Notes: generated by a model not told the origin, from the letters alone. A stretch of 64,000 nt of DNA from Solanum dulcamara (GCF_947179165.1 NC_077241.1:79757648-79821647), one strand, 5' to 3'; positions 39,301 through 50,500 are shown, numbered from the stretch's first letter. Numbers and translations: made by a program.

Positions 39301-42300
39301 GCCAAAAACAACAAACTCTCGAAAGAATAAAAAGAAACTGAGTCATCTTCCCCAGCTGGTTGACTCAGTTATCTTCCCCAATTTCTTTAAACTGTCTTCT
39401 TCCCAGCAACCATGAAAATCAAAATAGGAAAAATTATGGACCTATTCAAGCCCTTCCCACCTGCTGCATACACGCAAGGCAAGTCGACCACTCTGCTAAG
39501 CAAACAATGTTGAAGACACCTGAAACAGAGATAGAGAAACTAGTTAAATTTTCTACATAATATTGAAGGTATGCCATCCCATGTCTTCAAATCTCTACTT
39601 TTTGTTATCTTGAGAAATCATAATCTCAAAATTTTACTTTAATGTGGTCATGAATTTCGGTCAAAGTGTCCGATCTCTATTGACTGGATCTGACACAAAT
39701 TTTGTACCCAAACCCGTGTCGGTGTCTTGTCGACACGTGTACGGCGGCAAAAGTGTCGGGTCCGAGCAACATAGATTGACCTTGAAAAGGCTTATGACAA
39801 AGTTCCAAGGGATGTTCTCTGGAGGTGTCTGGAGGCTAAAGGTGTCTCGATGGTGTATATTAGGGTGATAAAGGACATGTATGTTGGAGCCAAGACTCTG
39901 GTTAGGATGGTGGGAGGTGACTCAGAGCATTTTCCTATTGAGGTGGGACTACACCAGGGATCAGTGCTGAGCCCTTTTCTTTTTGCCTTGGTGATCGATA
40001 AGTTGACATGGTTTATTCAGGAGGAGGTTCCATGGTGTATGCTATTTGCGAACGATATACTTTTGATTGAGAGACTCAGGACGGAGTTAATGATGGGTTG
40101 GAGGGTTGGAGATAAACGCTGGAGTCCAAAGGGTTCAGATTGAGCAAGACCAAAACAGAATACTTGGAGTGCAAATTTAGTGTTGCGATGGATGAAGAGG
40201 ACAGGGAAGTGAGGCTTCCCACCCAACCTATCCCCTTTAAATATTCTGGATCCATCATCCAGAGTAGTGGGGACATCGATGATAATGTCACGCACCGCAT
40301 TGGGGCAGCATGGTTGAAATGGAGGCTAGCTTCTAGAGTCATGTGTGATAAGAAGGTACCGCCTAAACTTAAAGGTAAGTTCTACAGAATGGTTGTTAGA
40401 CCAGCGTTGTTATATGGAGTGGAGTGCTGACCAATAAAGAACTCTCATGTCCATAAGATGCATGTTGCGGAGATAAGGATGCTGAGATGGATGTGTGGAC
40501 ACATTAGGAGAGATCAGGAATGAGGTTATTCAGGAGAAGGTGAGCTTGGCATCCGTGGTCGGCAAGATGAGAGAAGCGAGACTGAGATGGTTTGGGCATG
40601 TGCAGAGGAGGGGTGTCGACGCCCCAATTAGGAGGTGCGAGCGGTTGGATATGGGGGTTATGCGGAGGGGTATGGGTAAACCGAAAAAGTATTGGAGAGA
40701 GGTGATTAGACAAGATATGACGGTACTCCATATCACTGATGACATGACCTTAGATAGAAAAGAGTGGAGGTCGCGGATTAGGGTAGAAGGCTAATAAAGA
40801 TAGAGTGGTGTTTTACCGTTTGTCGATTTAGGGTGGTCGTAGGTCTAGGCGTGCCTTTATAGTTGTGTTGCTATTGCCTTTGATTATTGCAGTACTTTGT
40901 TATAGTTATTGTTCTTATCTTGTAAATTTTGCATTGCATTTTATTTATTTTTATTTCTAGTTTTACTTTTTATTAATTTATTTATTATTTTTTCTTTTCT
41001 TCTTTTTTCTTTATGCTATATATACTATTTTTTTCTCTCGTACTTAGAACTGTGACTTTCGAGCCGAGGGTCTTTCGAAAACCACCTCTCTATCTCCATG
41101 AGGTAGTGGTAAGGTCTGCGTATATCCTACCCTCCCCAGACCCACTTGTGGGATTCCACTAGGTTGTGTATTGACCCATCCATTCATTAGCTCAACCCAT
41201 TTCAACCCATAAAAAATGAATTGATATGTAACCCGAATTGGCTCATGAGAAATCTTTTAAAAATATTTTTAAAAAACTTTTTTTTCAATTTGATATGTTA
41301 TATATAGTCATAATAAAGAAAAAAAATTATTAGGTACTAAAATGGTTTGAAAGAACAAATAAAACAATTAAGCTTAGTAAAAATTGGGTTGGGTTGGGTC
41401 TTGACCTGTTATATAACCCATTACCTAATCCATATTGACCCAAACTAATTTGGGTTGGGTCAGGTCTTGACCCAATTATTGTCTTAACTATTATGACCCG
41501 TTCAAATTTGACCCAACCCGTCCAATTGTCACCCCTAAATAAACTTATAGGGATAGTAGCACTATACTTTGGGTCTCCAAAACCAAAGATGGAAAAGTCC
41601 ACCCAAAGTGCTCTCGGCTATTACATGTAGATAATTAATTTATGGGAAAAGGCTCAAATATGCCATCGAACTTTGAGAAAAGTCTCATTTATGCCATCTG
41701 TTAAAAGTTTGGCTCATTTATGCCATTATTTTTTTAACTCCGATTTTGCAAAACCACCCAAACAACTTTTTAAACTTTTCTATTGGAGTTTTGAATCAAA
41801 TGTATTTTTTTTGCTTCTTCAACACCAAGAACACATGAAGAACACCAAGAACTCCAAATTTCCAACTTCTTCATTTTTTTACGAAATCACCTCAAATTTC
41901 AATAGTAGCATCCCTCCGAGCTAGATATCAAAATCCAATATTTTTTGAGCTCGAATTCAACCTAACTCAACAAGACACTTAAAATTTCTTCAAAGTTTCA
42001 AAACTTTAACTCCTTTAGTGGTAGAATTTTCGCCACAACTCCAAATTACTTGAAATTTTGAACGTAGACTCAAAAAACACTATGTTAAAGTTCAATATGT
42101 CTATGTTCAAAATTTTAAGTGATTTGGAGTTGTGGAGAATATTCTATCATTAAAGTAGGTTAAAGTTTTGAAACTTTGAAGAAATTTTAAGTGTGTCTTT
42201 TTGGGTTAGGTTGAATCGAGCTTAAAAGATATTGAGTTTTGATATCTGACTCGAAGGAATGCTACTATTGAAATTTGAGGTGATTTCGTGAAAAATTGGA

Positions 42301-43659
42301 GAAGTTGAAAATTTGAAATTGTTGATGTTCTTCGTGTATTCTTGAAGGAGAAGGAGCAAAAAACGTACATTTGATTCAAAATTCCAATTGAAAAATGTTA
42401 AAAATTATTTGGGTGGTTTTACAAAACCCGAGTTAAAAAATAATGGCATAGATAAACTTTTTCTCAAACTGCAATAACATAGATGACCTAAAATTTTAAC
42501 TGATGGCACAAATAAACCTTATCTCAAAATTCAATGGCATATTTGAATTTTTTCCATTAATTTATATCATTGTTCTTGGCATCTCCCTTTCTAGAAAGAC
42601 GGACATTATTTTGAGATAGCTTGAAAAGGATAAAGGCAAATACAATTTATTGAGAGTATGGTTCTTGAGATGGTCCCGTTTACATTTCATCAGACATTCT
42701 AGTCTTTCTTGTTTTAAGAGCATGAAGTATAATATAGGACCTCCTTTGCATAAAAAGAATTACTCCCTTCGTTTCAATTTACTTGTCTTATTTTGATTTA
42801 ATACGAAATTTAAGAAAGCAAATAATATTTTTGAATCTTATAGTCTTAAATTAAAAATATGTCAAATGTACTTTAATCTTGTGATCTTAAACATGTCATG
42901 TGAAAAGTTAGAATTAAAGAGTTGCTAAAAAGGAAGGAGACGTTCTTTTTTAAACGCACTAAAAAAAAAGTAGGACAAACAAATTGAAACGACCGGAATA
43001 AAAGGAAAGAAAAGGGTCTTTTGATTATATGAAACATTTCCCTTTGTGAATCCATAACATCTTTGTTTTCTGGCTTCTCTTATTGTTTCCTTCACCAATA
43101 ATCCATATGTAACAAGAAAGTGTGACGGGAGTCGTTCATAATCTGATTATGCTTCGTCTTCAAAACTAAAGAAACTAACCAATTAACTTAATGGACAAGG
43201 ACATTTTTACCTGGATTGATGTCTGGATCTTTCTCAAGTAAAGGCAAAAACATGAAAAAAGATTGAAGAACAGCTAGTTGCATGTGAACCATTACCCATG
43301 GCATGGCTACAACATAAATCCATTCTCATTGTTTTCACTTTTTTATGATGCAGAACCAATGTGTGAACTCGGAAAGATCACACTATTCTGGTATTGTCAA
43401 TGGAACAATCCATGTTGTTGTGGGCGGCGGAGGGAGCCACTTATCAGAATTCACCCCAATTAATACCAGTTGGAGTCTTTACAGGGATTACGATTGGGGG
43501 TTCGTCAAGCTCACAGCATTTAATCATTCATCACTACTTTTTGAATACAAAAAGAGTAGGGATGGAAAAGTTTATGATTCTTTCACCGTCTCAAGGGACT
43601 ATAAAGATGTCTTAGCTTGTGTTCACGATGGTTGTGAGCCAACCACTCTTGCATCTTGA
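24390..43659 (+). CDS. PAP27: Purple acid phosphatase, PAP27 type (often annotated 'probable inactive')
   Basis: Secreted metallophosphoesterase family protein. Twelve exons: 24390-24557, 24641-24732, 24910-24979, 25068-25190, 25529-25621, 25784-25913, 35759-35840, 35938-36070, 37110-37315, 37409-37534, 38396-38705 and 43354-43659. The joined frame is 612 residues, the length of Arabidopsis PAP27. Residues 1-21 are a signal peptide. A fibronectin-like N-terminal domain is followed by the metallophosphatase domain with GDMG (Asp294), GDITY (Asp335, Tyr338), GNHE (Asn368, His369), AAH (His457) and GHVH (His499, His501), so all seven metal ligands appear present. The active-site histidine pair expected downstream of His457 in plant PAPs (residues from memory) is replaced by 'SSDKWYG', which may explain the 'inactive' label. 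Intron 6 is 9,845 bp because of a Gypsy insertion, and intron 11 is 4,648 bp with LINE and MITE insertions. The coding frame is undamaged. Confidence 0.92.
26484..26488. repeat. Target-site duplication CATAT (left)
   Basis: CATAT immediately precedes the left LTR and is repeated exactly at 35396-35400 after the right LTR. Confidence 0.95.
26489..28767 (-). repeat. Gypsy 3' LTR (left copy)
   Basis: On the minus strand this is the 3' LTR. It includes five 67-bp tandem units at 27273-27607. Compared with the right copy, I see one difference: A at 27368 where the other has G at 33996. No length change occurs between copies. Confidence 0.95.
27273..27607 (+). repeat. Five tandem 67-bp units inside the left LTR
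   Basis: Units start at 27273, 27340, 27407, 27474 and 27541, each beginning (G/A)GGATCACAATGCATCCACT and ending ATACAAAGGTT. They differ by single bases. Because 67 is not a multiple of three and the units lack stops in several frames, they create long but meaningless open frames. Confidence 0.95.
28778..29866 (-). pseudogene. Gypsy pol, integrase core and chromodomain-like tail
   Basis: Frame of 362 residues starting at an internal Met (MDFVSGLP). It shows the DDE core: Asp in '[12 protein letters not shown]', Asp in '[11 protein letters not shown]' and Glu in '[12 protein letters not shown]', then '[11 protein letters not shown]' and '[13 protein letters not shown]'. The tail is a chromodomain-like '[16 protein letters not shown]'. 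It is the downstream part of pol, separated from the rest by a stop codon at 29888-29890. Confidence 0.9.
29867..30003 (-). pseudogene. Broken pol segment: integrase zinc-finger region
   Basis: In this 137-bp stretch pol is interrupted by a stop at 30004-30006 (after '...FHDLKQHY'), by an apparent one-base loss near 29950-29970 in the HHCC finger, and by a second stop at 29888-29890. The residues on both sides are otherwise typical of Gypsy integrase, so the breaks are recent. Confidence 0.8.
30004..32232 (-). pseudogene. Gypsy pol, protease - reverse transcriptase - RNase H
   Basis: A 742-residue open frame. Protease comes first, with '[12 protein letters not shown]' (DxGST-type catalytic Asp). 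RT follows, with '[19 protein letters not shown]', '[12 protein letters not shown]', '[10 protein letters not shown]' and the catalytic '[10 protein letters not shown]'. RNase H has '[13 protein letters not shown]' and '[11 protein letters not shown]'; then comes the start of the integrase linker. The frame extends upstream of the Met at 32232 without an in-frame stop for about 10 codons, so the Met is not a true start. All catalytic blocks look intact. Confidence 0.92.
32233..33102 (-). pseudogene. Remnant of the Gypsy gag region
   Basis: Less than 0.9 kb lies between pol and the primer-binding site, with no long frame on the minus strand and no clear zinc knuckle. Tekay-type gag is normally over 1 kb, so gag is deleted or scrambled. 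Confidence 0.65.
33103..33114 (-). other. Primer-binding site of the Gypsy element
   Basis: On the minus strand TGGTATCAGAGC, complementary to the 3' end of initiator methionine tRNA, lies two bases after the end of the 5' LTR (right copy). Confidence 0.92.
33117..35395 (-). repeat. Gypsy 5' LTR (right copy)
   Basis: Same 2,279-bp sequence as 26489-28767. It is the 5' LTR on the minus strand because the primer-binding site lies beside its low-coordinate end. Tandem 67-bp units lie at 33901-34235. Confidence 0.95.
33901..34235 (+). repeat. Five tandem 67-bp units inside the right LTR
   Basis: Same array as 27273-27607, shifted by 6,628; the second unit has G at 33996 where the left copy has A. 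Confidence 0.95.
35396..35400. repeat. Target-site duplication CATAT (right)
   Basis: Exact copy of 26484-26488, directly after the LTR end ...TTACA. Confidence 0.95.
38901..41171 (+). mobile_element. 5'-truncated RTE-type LINE in PAP27 intron 11, interrupted by a MITE
   Basis: The RT reading starts as 'DLHMVFIDL' at 38902-38928, stops at the MITE, and resumes at 39783 with '[20 protein letters not shown]'. RT blocks follow: '[18 protein letters not shown]', '[12 protein letters not shown]' (where FADD is expected) and 'EYLECKF'. Next come the LINE C-terminal words 'GVEC', 'RMLRWMCGH', '[10 protein letters not shown]' and '[15 protein letters not shown]'. Stops and frame changes are present, so it is inactive. 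The 3' end (about 41095-41171) reads GAGGTAGTGGTAAGGTCTGC...CTACCCTCCCCAGACCC...GGGATTCCACTAGGTTGTG, the tail I know from Solanaceae SINEs. No flanking duplication was found. Confidence 0.85.
38929..39774. mobile_element. 846-bp hAT-type MITE inside the LINE
   Basis: Ends are inverted: CTATGTTGCTCAGACTCGG at left, and CTATGTTGCTCGGACCCG when the right end is reverse-complemented. An exact 8-bp duplication ATTGACCT lies at 38921-38928 and 39775-39782. Removing the element and one duplication rejoins the LINE reading frame between 'FIDL' and 'EKAYD', which proves the order: LINE first, MITE later. No coding capacity. Confidence 0.93.
41172..41546. repeat. Repeat remnant rich in GACCCAACCC words
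   Basis: Words such as TTGACCCA, CAACCCATTT, GGGTTGGGTTGGGTC and GACCCAACCCGTCCAATT fill both ends, and the right edge 'GTCACCCCTAAA' looks like a hAT MITE terminus. The left end does not pair with it, so this is a truncated or rearranged copy directly behind the LINE tail. Confidence 0.4.
41644..42556. mobile_element. 913-bp foldback element (Mutator-like MITE)
   Basis: Nearly the whole element is one inverted repeat with arms of about 430 bp meeting near 42070-42100. The left arm starts GGGAAAAGGCTCAAATATGCC and the right arm, reversed, TGGAAAAAATTCAAATATGCC. Inner words pair along the length, for example 'gaaatcacctcaaatttcaatag' with 'ctattgaaatttgaggtgattt'. A 9-bp duplication TTAATTTAT lies at 41635-41643 and 42557-42565, the size expected for Mutator-type elements. 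Non-coding. Confidence 0.88.
42566..43353. other. Rest of PAP27 intron 11
   Basis: AT-rich intron sequence. A short pair 'actcccttcgtttcaatttac' (42762) and 'caaattgaaacgaccggaat' (42979) forms inverted ends over about 240 bp and suggests a Stowaway-like MITE. No other feature is seen. Confidence 0.45.
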
Positions 43660-44435
43660 ATCGAACTGTAAAAGTATACTAGGGCAAAACATTCAGCTAC
43701 AGAATTTGTTGGAATTGGCACCAATACAATACAAGAAGCCATAATGTACACTATCTTTGGTTTTAGCAAATCTATTCACTCCTCTGGCTGAATACAGTTT
43801 TCCAGCTCTGATGTGAAGCTCTAAAATCTATCCCAACATCACAAATTAGACACAGCTATTTCACTTGGATTGTTAATCTCCTTCCATGGGCAAACATCGA
43901 AAAGAGAATTGGAGCTGTTCATAAAGAAACAATACCAAATTCCAAAAACGAGTAAAGCCATGTGCATTTCTTTTGTATCCACTGTTGTTACCTTCAGCAC
44001 TGCCTTCACCAAAATTTTAACCCTGTTTGAACAACATTACCTCAACGATGAACTATTTAACACCAGAGAAAAATTTCAGCTGTGTGCCTGCATTCAGAAA
44101 GCGAGGGACTTTTAGAGCCCATTAATCTTTCTTATGTAAAAGTTTAGTGTGCCCAAATTATGAAGAAAGGCAGACAAGATGAGAGGAAAAGCGTCTAAAT
44201 TTCAGCCGGGGAAAACCCCTTGTTGGATGAAGTTAAAACACGACATATTCTTTTCTACTAATTAGCACCATTATTCTCATCTTACATGATGCAAAATGTT
44301 ACTTCTGTGGTGAGATATACACGTCCAAAACAAGAAAAAATGTAGGCGAGAAAGATCATGCCCACCACTCGGTTAATTTCATAACCATGCAAGTTTATAT
44401 GGCTAATTGAAAAGCGTTTTCTGCACATGGCACCT
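43660..44435. other. Convergent 3' region between PAP27 and snurportin-1
   Basis: The two genes end tail to tail 776 bases apart. The interval should contain both 3' UTRs. Nothing else is recognised. Confidence 0.5.
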
Positions 44436-47400
44436 TTAACCAGCCATCTCTGCATCTTGAGTTGAATCTCCATCTTCAACAAATGAACTGATTGATGCAA
44501 AAAGATGCTCAATTCTCAGGGGAGAATACCGAGCTGCGTGCTGGAACAAGACCTGACAAACAAAACCAGGTTACTATGTCAAAATACACATCACAATGAT
44601 TACAAGGACTTGATTTGTGAAACGAATTCCATTTAAACAGTGGAGACACATCACAAAGTGTATCATGCAATGAACTGACAAATCTACAAATAGATTAAGA
44701 CCATAATACGTACATGGCATGGTACCATAAAATATAGCAGGGAGACTTAATTATGACCAAAAAGAGTATATTCCCACACTTGTGACCCATCGTTAGGCTT
44801 TTTGTGTTTATTTTTTGTGTCTTCTCTTCCTTTCCTATATTGTTGCATTCAAGAATAATTTGCATGGAGGATGTTAATGACAAATGCAGAGTACTGAAAC
44901 TGTCAACACCAGATTTGAGTGATTAAAGTTTTAAACTGGGTAATAAAATCAGCAATTCCTACAGAGAGCATGGAATCTGAATCCACCATCTAACCTTCGA
45001 GCAACTATCAGCAAAAGCACGAGCACGATTGGATTTGCCCAGGTATTTCAGATCAGCCTTCTCCAATTTACTGTCAACAACAGTTAATCCTCCTTCACCT
45101 ATAGCAAATTTTATAAGATCTCCACGGTGAAGTTCTGTCTGAACGCCATGAGAACAGATTTCAGTAATGGATAACAAGTCAAGACATGACACAGAAAAAA
45201 GGAAAAAAATTGAAAAGGAGAGAGAGAAAAAGAGTTGTAATGATTTACACTCTCTTGGTACCAAAAGAGGGAGTGATACTTCCTCTTCCAATTTCAGAGG
45301 ATTGAGAAAGCTGATTAGGAGCGCTTTTCTTACATCTCTTCTCTATCCTTCCTCCTTTTAATTGCAATTAAATAAAGAGAAAAATAATAATATGATCAAA
45401 CCTTTTGAATGAATTCACCAAGCAAGCAACCAAATATGACAGGAGGGTCATCAGATGTAGCCAGTCTGCCATCATCCAGGAGCTCCAAAACTACCTGGTT
45501 GTACAACAAAAGAAATACATATGTGTAGCCCTGTTATAGAGATTTCACTTTCATTTCCAATTTAACATTGGATTTCTTAAAAGACATTGGGAAAAAAGAT
45601 TTACAAAAAGGCAAATGAATCATTTAGTTGTCTTATACACGGGGTTAGCAATCCCAGGATTGTTATCCCACATAGAGACTAGAGTGGTATAAAAAATAAT
45701 ACAACAAATTTGGTATAAACAATCCTGGAATTACGATCTCATTGGTGAAGCAGTCCAATTGGATTCTTCAACTTAAGGTTTGGGTATTTCAACACTTCTA
45801 ATTTGTATAATTCATTTGTATTCCAATCAGTTTGCATTTGTTTCGGTTTGAGTTGGAAGTTGGTTCTTAGCTGGGAGTTGGTTAATAGGGACGCGAATAG
45901 CATGTGACTTCTGGATGTTAGTATACAATGTTACATCCGAAAGTTAGTTTTACAATCCTTGCATGACCTTATTGATGACATACCTGACTTTAACAGCCAA
46001 GGGCGAATTTAGAAACATGAACTCGTGGTCTCTCCGTAAGACTAGGCATTTATGTATATAATTTCTAAAATTGGTATAATATTATTTGTTGGCACCCATA
46101 CTACAAGAAGTCTAAATGGTGCACTTAGTTGAATGTTGAGTTATTTATCTAGAGGTCTAGGGATTAATTCTCCCTTAAAACATTTTTTCCTCCCTTTATT
46201 AGTTAGGGGCACCCATATTCTAGAAATCCTAGATTCGACTACATTAACAGGTTACAAAATCAAAAAAGTACAGAGAGTAATTTACCTGTTGTTGACTTGG
46301 AACTTGTCCTTTATTGTCTGTATCAATGACATATTGACTACAATGCTCATCCTTCCAAACCAATGCTAGAGGTGTATTTCCTGTTTGATATTGTGCATGC
46401 CTGAGCGGAGTGGACAAATTAAGATCATGATCAAATGAAAGAAGAAAAAATCACCTTGAGCTTTCCGAAGGCCATGAGGTACAGAAACTTAAAGTTTTGA
46501 TTATTCACGATGCTTGAGAAACTACAGAAAAAACTAGACAATTTAACACTAGGACAGCATAGACCATCTAGAGTGTCATGGTCCAACGCATGAAATATAA
46601 CCAATCATGTGAGTGTTGTATTCTAGTTCCATGATCGGTAACAGTTTCACGTAGCCATTAAAACGAACAGTACAGGGGAAAAGGCAAGATAACCTACAAG
46701 TGAATCCAGAAAAGGATCAAGCTGTTCACAAACAACTTCTAAGTGCCATCCATACGCAGCATAACTGAATAGTGCACAATAAGTTAGAACTAAATGGTGG
46801 AATAGGTTTTTTTTTTGAAAGGCTACAAGATAAGTGGAGCTGGTTAAGTTGCTGAGAAAGCACGTAATTCTAGGCACCTCAACTGGATATTCATTTCCAA
46901 TGAACGCACATATATGCAAACAAATTGCTTAACATACGGCAGATGTAACAGCTCCATCTCATTATGAATAAGCACCTTAATTCTTTTAGCAATATTCTCC
47001 ACCCATATAAGAAGAACCTGGAAAAGCATGTGGAACCTAACAAAGAAAGTGGAAGACCAATAAGTTCTTGACATGATTATTTCCTATATTGGAACACATT
47101 ATGTTGTTCATACTTCATACAGCTATATCATCTCTCCTTCACTTGAAGGACAGTTCTGACTTCTGACATTGTGCAAATTGAGATAGAACAAATATGAAGC
47201 ATAGGACACCTGTCTTGGGTATGAAATGAAGGTTTTGAAATCAGAGGGACACAACACCACTAGGACACAATATTATACATTTATATAATTTTTATAGAAC
47301 CTAGAATATTGCAAGAAAACATCTTAGTAGCTATAAATGATATATGTCATCAACTTCCTAAACTTGAATACGGATTATTCTTCATACAACCACATCATTT

Positions 47401-49889
47401 CTCTTGAGCTTCTCTCCTTCATGGTGGTTAAAGAAGTTGAAGCATTACACAAATGAGGGATCAGAACATTGAACCATTGGTGGGCACCCATGTCAAGTAT
47501 GAACGAAGTTCCGAAAATTAGAGGACACAACACCACTAGGACATAAAAACTTCATTTTGTACCAGAATCGATGTACCATGCTTCATAGTTATATTCTATG
47601 AAGCATAAGAGGGGCACACCTTATCAAAATTCCACAAGGACACAATATTATATATTTATTTATTTTGATTGGTACTAGGACACATTATTTTATGTTCATA
47701 TGATTTTGTGTATACCCTAAGATATTCCACAAGAAATATCTCAATACCTATAAAAATATGAAATCAATTTCATACAGCATAACACCTATATAAACCAGAA
47801 AAGAATGGATCCAAACAACTCAAAGTAAAGGGTCCAACTTCTTTTTTTAATTTTTTTTATAAAGTGATTCTAGAGTTCAACTTCATGGACTTGGAGTCCC
47901 AAAATTCAAATGAAAAAAAATCAAATCATGTCGCACTTGTGTCCCACTTGTGCCATACAGTGTCCATGCCAAACACAAAATAGAACACTAATTCGTGAGC
48001 ATATGCATGGTTTTCATCTGCATAAAGCATTACAAATTAGGATTTGTAGGGAAACTTGAGAATCTTGATTCCACGAATCTTCTTAGAACCTAATTTTACC
48101 GGCCTAGAGTCACAAGAGGAATAATGGAGGAGAATAGTCTGACTGTAATCCACTTGTTCTAAAGTTTTAGAAAGCCCGCCCATCCAAGACTAACACAGAA
48201 AAAAAAAAGGACAACTTGTCTTCTCATGTATAAAACTTGAAACATCACACCAAAAGCTATCCGTTATGTGAAAAGCTTTTAATGGTCAAAGGAAGTAAGG
48301 ACTAGTCAAAAGAAAACCTTACTTATTGAATCACCTCCTTATATGCTTGCCTTTCCCCCCCCCCCCACCCACCACCCTTGTTTTATCAGTGAAATGGATG
48401 AAGAAGAAGAGTTAACAACTTCAGGAGCAAATCATTTCATAGTTTGTATTAAATGGCCTTCAACTAAGCAAATGAGAGATAAGCAGCAAAAAAGATCTTA
48501 CTTGTTGTAAAACAGTAATCCATCCTTGACATATGGAACTTGTCCTGCATAAGCTGTATGTAGTCCTTCTTGGTCACAGTTGTAGACAGGAAGAGCACTA
48601 AATTTATATTTATGATAAGTTGAGGGAGCATCACAAGCTCCCGTCTCAGCAAGCTTGCTATTTAACCAAAAGAATCTGAATTCGGCAGTGCACTCGTATA
48701 ATGAAATTCCCGCCCAACAAACACCGTCAATGACATAATATGTCTTATCAGACTGCCACAACAAAGACAGTGCAGAATATTTCAGATATACAGAATAAAG
48801 TACGAGCAACAATGTTACAAGTTTCAATTGTTACCTCGTGAAATATGCAATCAAGAATACAGTATGATTGAGCAGATTTACTGTTGTTAGTCCTGGCACC
48901 ATTGGGTAGAGCAGAAGGAAAATGGTGCAGGAGAATTCCATTGCGCAGTCTACTGATTGTTGTTCCATTTGAAGAAACAACAAAACATCGTTTTCCAGCA
49001 GGCCTAGCAAATACATACCTGCACATCATATTCAACCTAAGATTAATAATGTGGTTGATTGTATTTGTTTAGTTTGAATCAAGCAAGAATCCACGGCAAA
49101 TATACAGTCCCAACGAATTGTCCAACAAATAAGAGAAGTTTTTGTGGTAGGCTAAGATGCAGTTAACCATGGCATCAAAGTAGAATAAACAAAGTATAAA
49201 GTATTGTCTAGTTCAAGCAAAAAAACATTCAATTTTGACCTAATCTCTACAAAAATTGAACCTTCACTATATCCAAGAATACAAAGTTGAAATGCCATTA
49301 TGACCTCAATTTCCGTAACTGTTAACATCAAACATTCAACAAGCATCAAAATTTAGAGACTTTTAAGTGAAATTACAACTTTAATGTGCAATATTAAAAT
49401 TTAATAAATAGAAAAAATTGAATATATAAATATGGAAATGTTATTAATAAACATAAATTTATTTATTTTTATAAAAAAAAGAATCTGGTTAAGAAATCAC
49501 CAATCCGTATTCAAGTTATCTGGAACATCAATCATCCACTCGGGAAGCATAAGCTGCTTCGCAAACCATAACCGAGCTTCATGTCCTCTCAGCTTGGTAG
49601 CTTGACGAAGATCATGTGCGTCAATATGATTTTTATAATCTTCGTCGGTTTCTTCCGGGAAGGATTCAAGCTCGTCGGTTACTTCTATGTCGAGTTGTTG
49701 CTCTTCGGAAGCGGACTTGTAGTCGTCTTGCGTGGATTGAAGAGAGAGGACAGTGGAAGCTAAACGACGTGCTTGTAGCTGAGCGTCGTGGCGGTTTTGG
49801 GACTGCCGGAGCAATGAAAGTTCACGGCGTCTTTGTTGGTCGGAGATCGCCGGACGTTTGAACGGACGGCGTATGTCGTGGGAACTCAT
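44436..49889 (-). CDS. SNUPN: Snurportin-1, m3G-cap import receptor for spliceosomal snRNPs
   Basis: Carries trimethylguanosine-capped U snRNPs into the nucleus with importin beta (family knowledge). Seven exons on the minus strand: 49889-49501, 49018-48835, 48752-48502, 46400-46286, 45494-45402, 45138-44995 and 44552-44436, all GT-AG; the joined frame is 430 residues. The N-terminus has an Arg/Lys-rich importin-beta-binding stretch (RRPFKRPAISDQQRRRELS, residues 7-25). The cap-binding domain begins with 'YVFARPAGKRCFVVSSNGTT' near residue 130, then 'VIDGVCWAGISLYECTAEFR' and 'VPYVKDGLLFYNKHAQYQ'. Human snurportin is shorter at the C-terminus; the plant tail 'RARAFADSCSK...LRIEHLFASI' is present. 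Intron 3 (46401-48501) is 2.1 kb. The start is the first Met of an uninterrupted exon 1. Confidence 0.93.
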
Positions 49890-50500
49890 CCTCTATGTCG
49901 CTCAATGGGAATTTTGGCAATGGCTATGTTTAAACTTTGCAGCGATTCCTCTTCTATTCCAAAAAAAATAAAAATAACGCAAGTAAAATATTTTTCAAAG
50001 TACCAAATTACTCCATGCTATTAAAACATTGGGGAATTTTACACTAATGATAAATGGACCTGTTGGGCCAGTATCATCCGGCCCAAACGACTCTATACTA
50101 ATGTTGTTAGGCTATTATTAGCAAGGAACATGGTTTCCCTATCAGACTTGTTGAGTGCTAGAATAGATTTTGTATTGAATTGTAAGGCCTTCTTCCAAGA
50201 AGCTAGTTTACATTTGATTTTTCATATTTCTAATTTAAGTGTGTGAAGTATATTCGAAATAAATTCGAGTGCTATTTTAGCCATTGCCAACAGGCAATAG
50301 TTATTGCCTCTATTAAAGGACTCAACTTTCTTTTGTAGGACATTGGCACCAAACATTGATATCTATATTAGAATTCCTATATTGATTTCTTCACTGAGGA
50401 AATTGATACTTTGCTTTTTTAAACTGTATCAACAATGACATGTTTTGACATTTTGAAATAATGCTTTAAGCTTTCATTTTACCTTAATGACATGATTTTA
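49890..50500. other. Snurportin-1 upstream region
   Basis: Putative promoter and AT-rich intergenic DNA. No clear TATA box close to the start, as often in housekeeping genes. Confidence 0.4.

Noticed and set aside
46647..47074. Minus-strand frames in snurportin intron 3 as extra exons
   Set aside because: Protein-like at places and flanked by possible AG/GT, but the joined frame from 'LLFYNK' to 'HAQYQ' is continuous without them, as in other snurportins.
47140..47740. Diverged tandem duplication in snurportin intron 3 ('ggacacaacaccactaggaca' twice)
   Set aside because: Repeated words are clear but I could not define unit borders, so it is not listed as a feature.
48748..49072. Plus- and minus-strand alternative frames over snurportin exon 2
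   Set aside because: Shadows of the true exon; no splice support.
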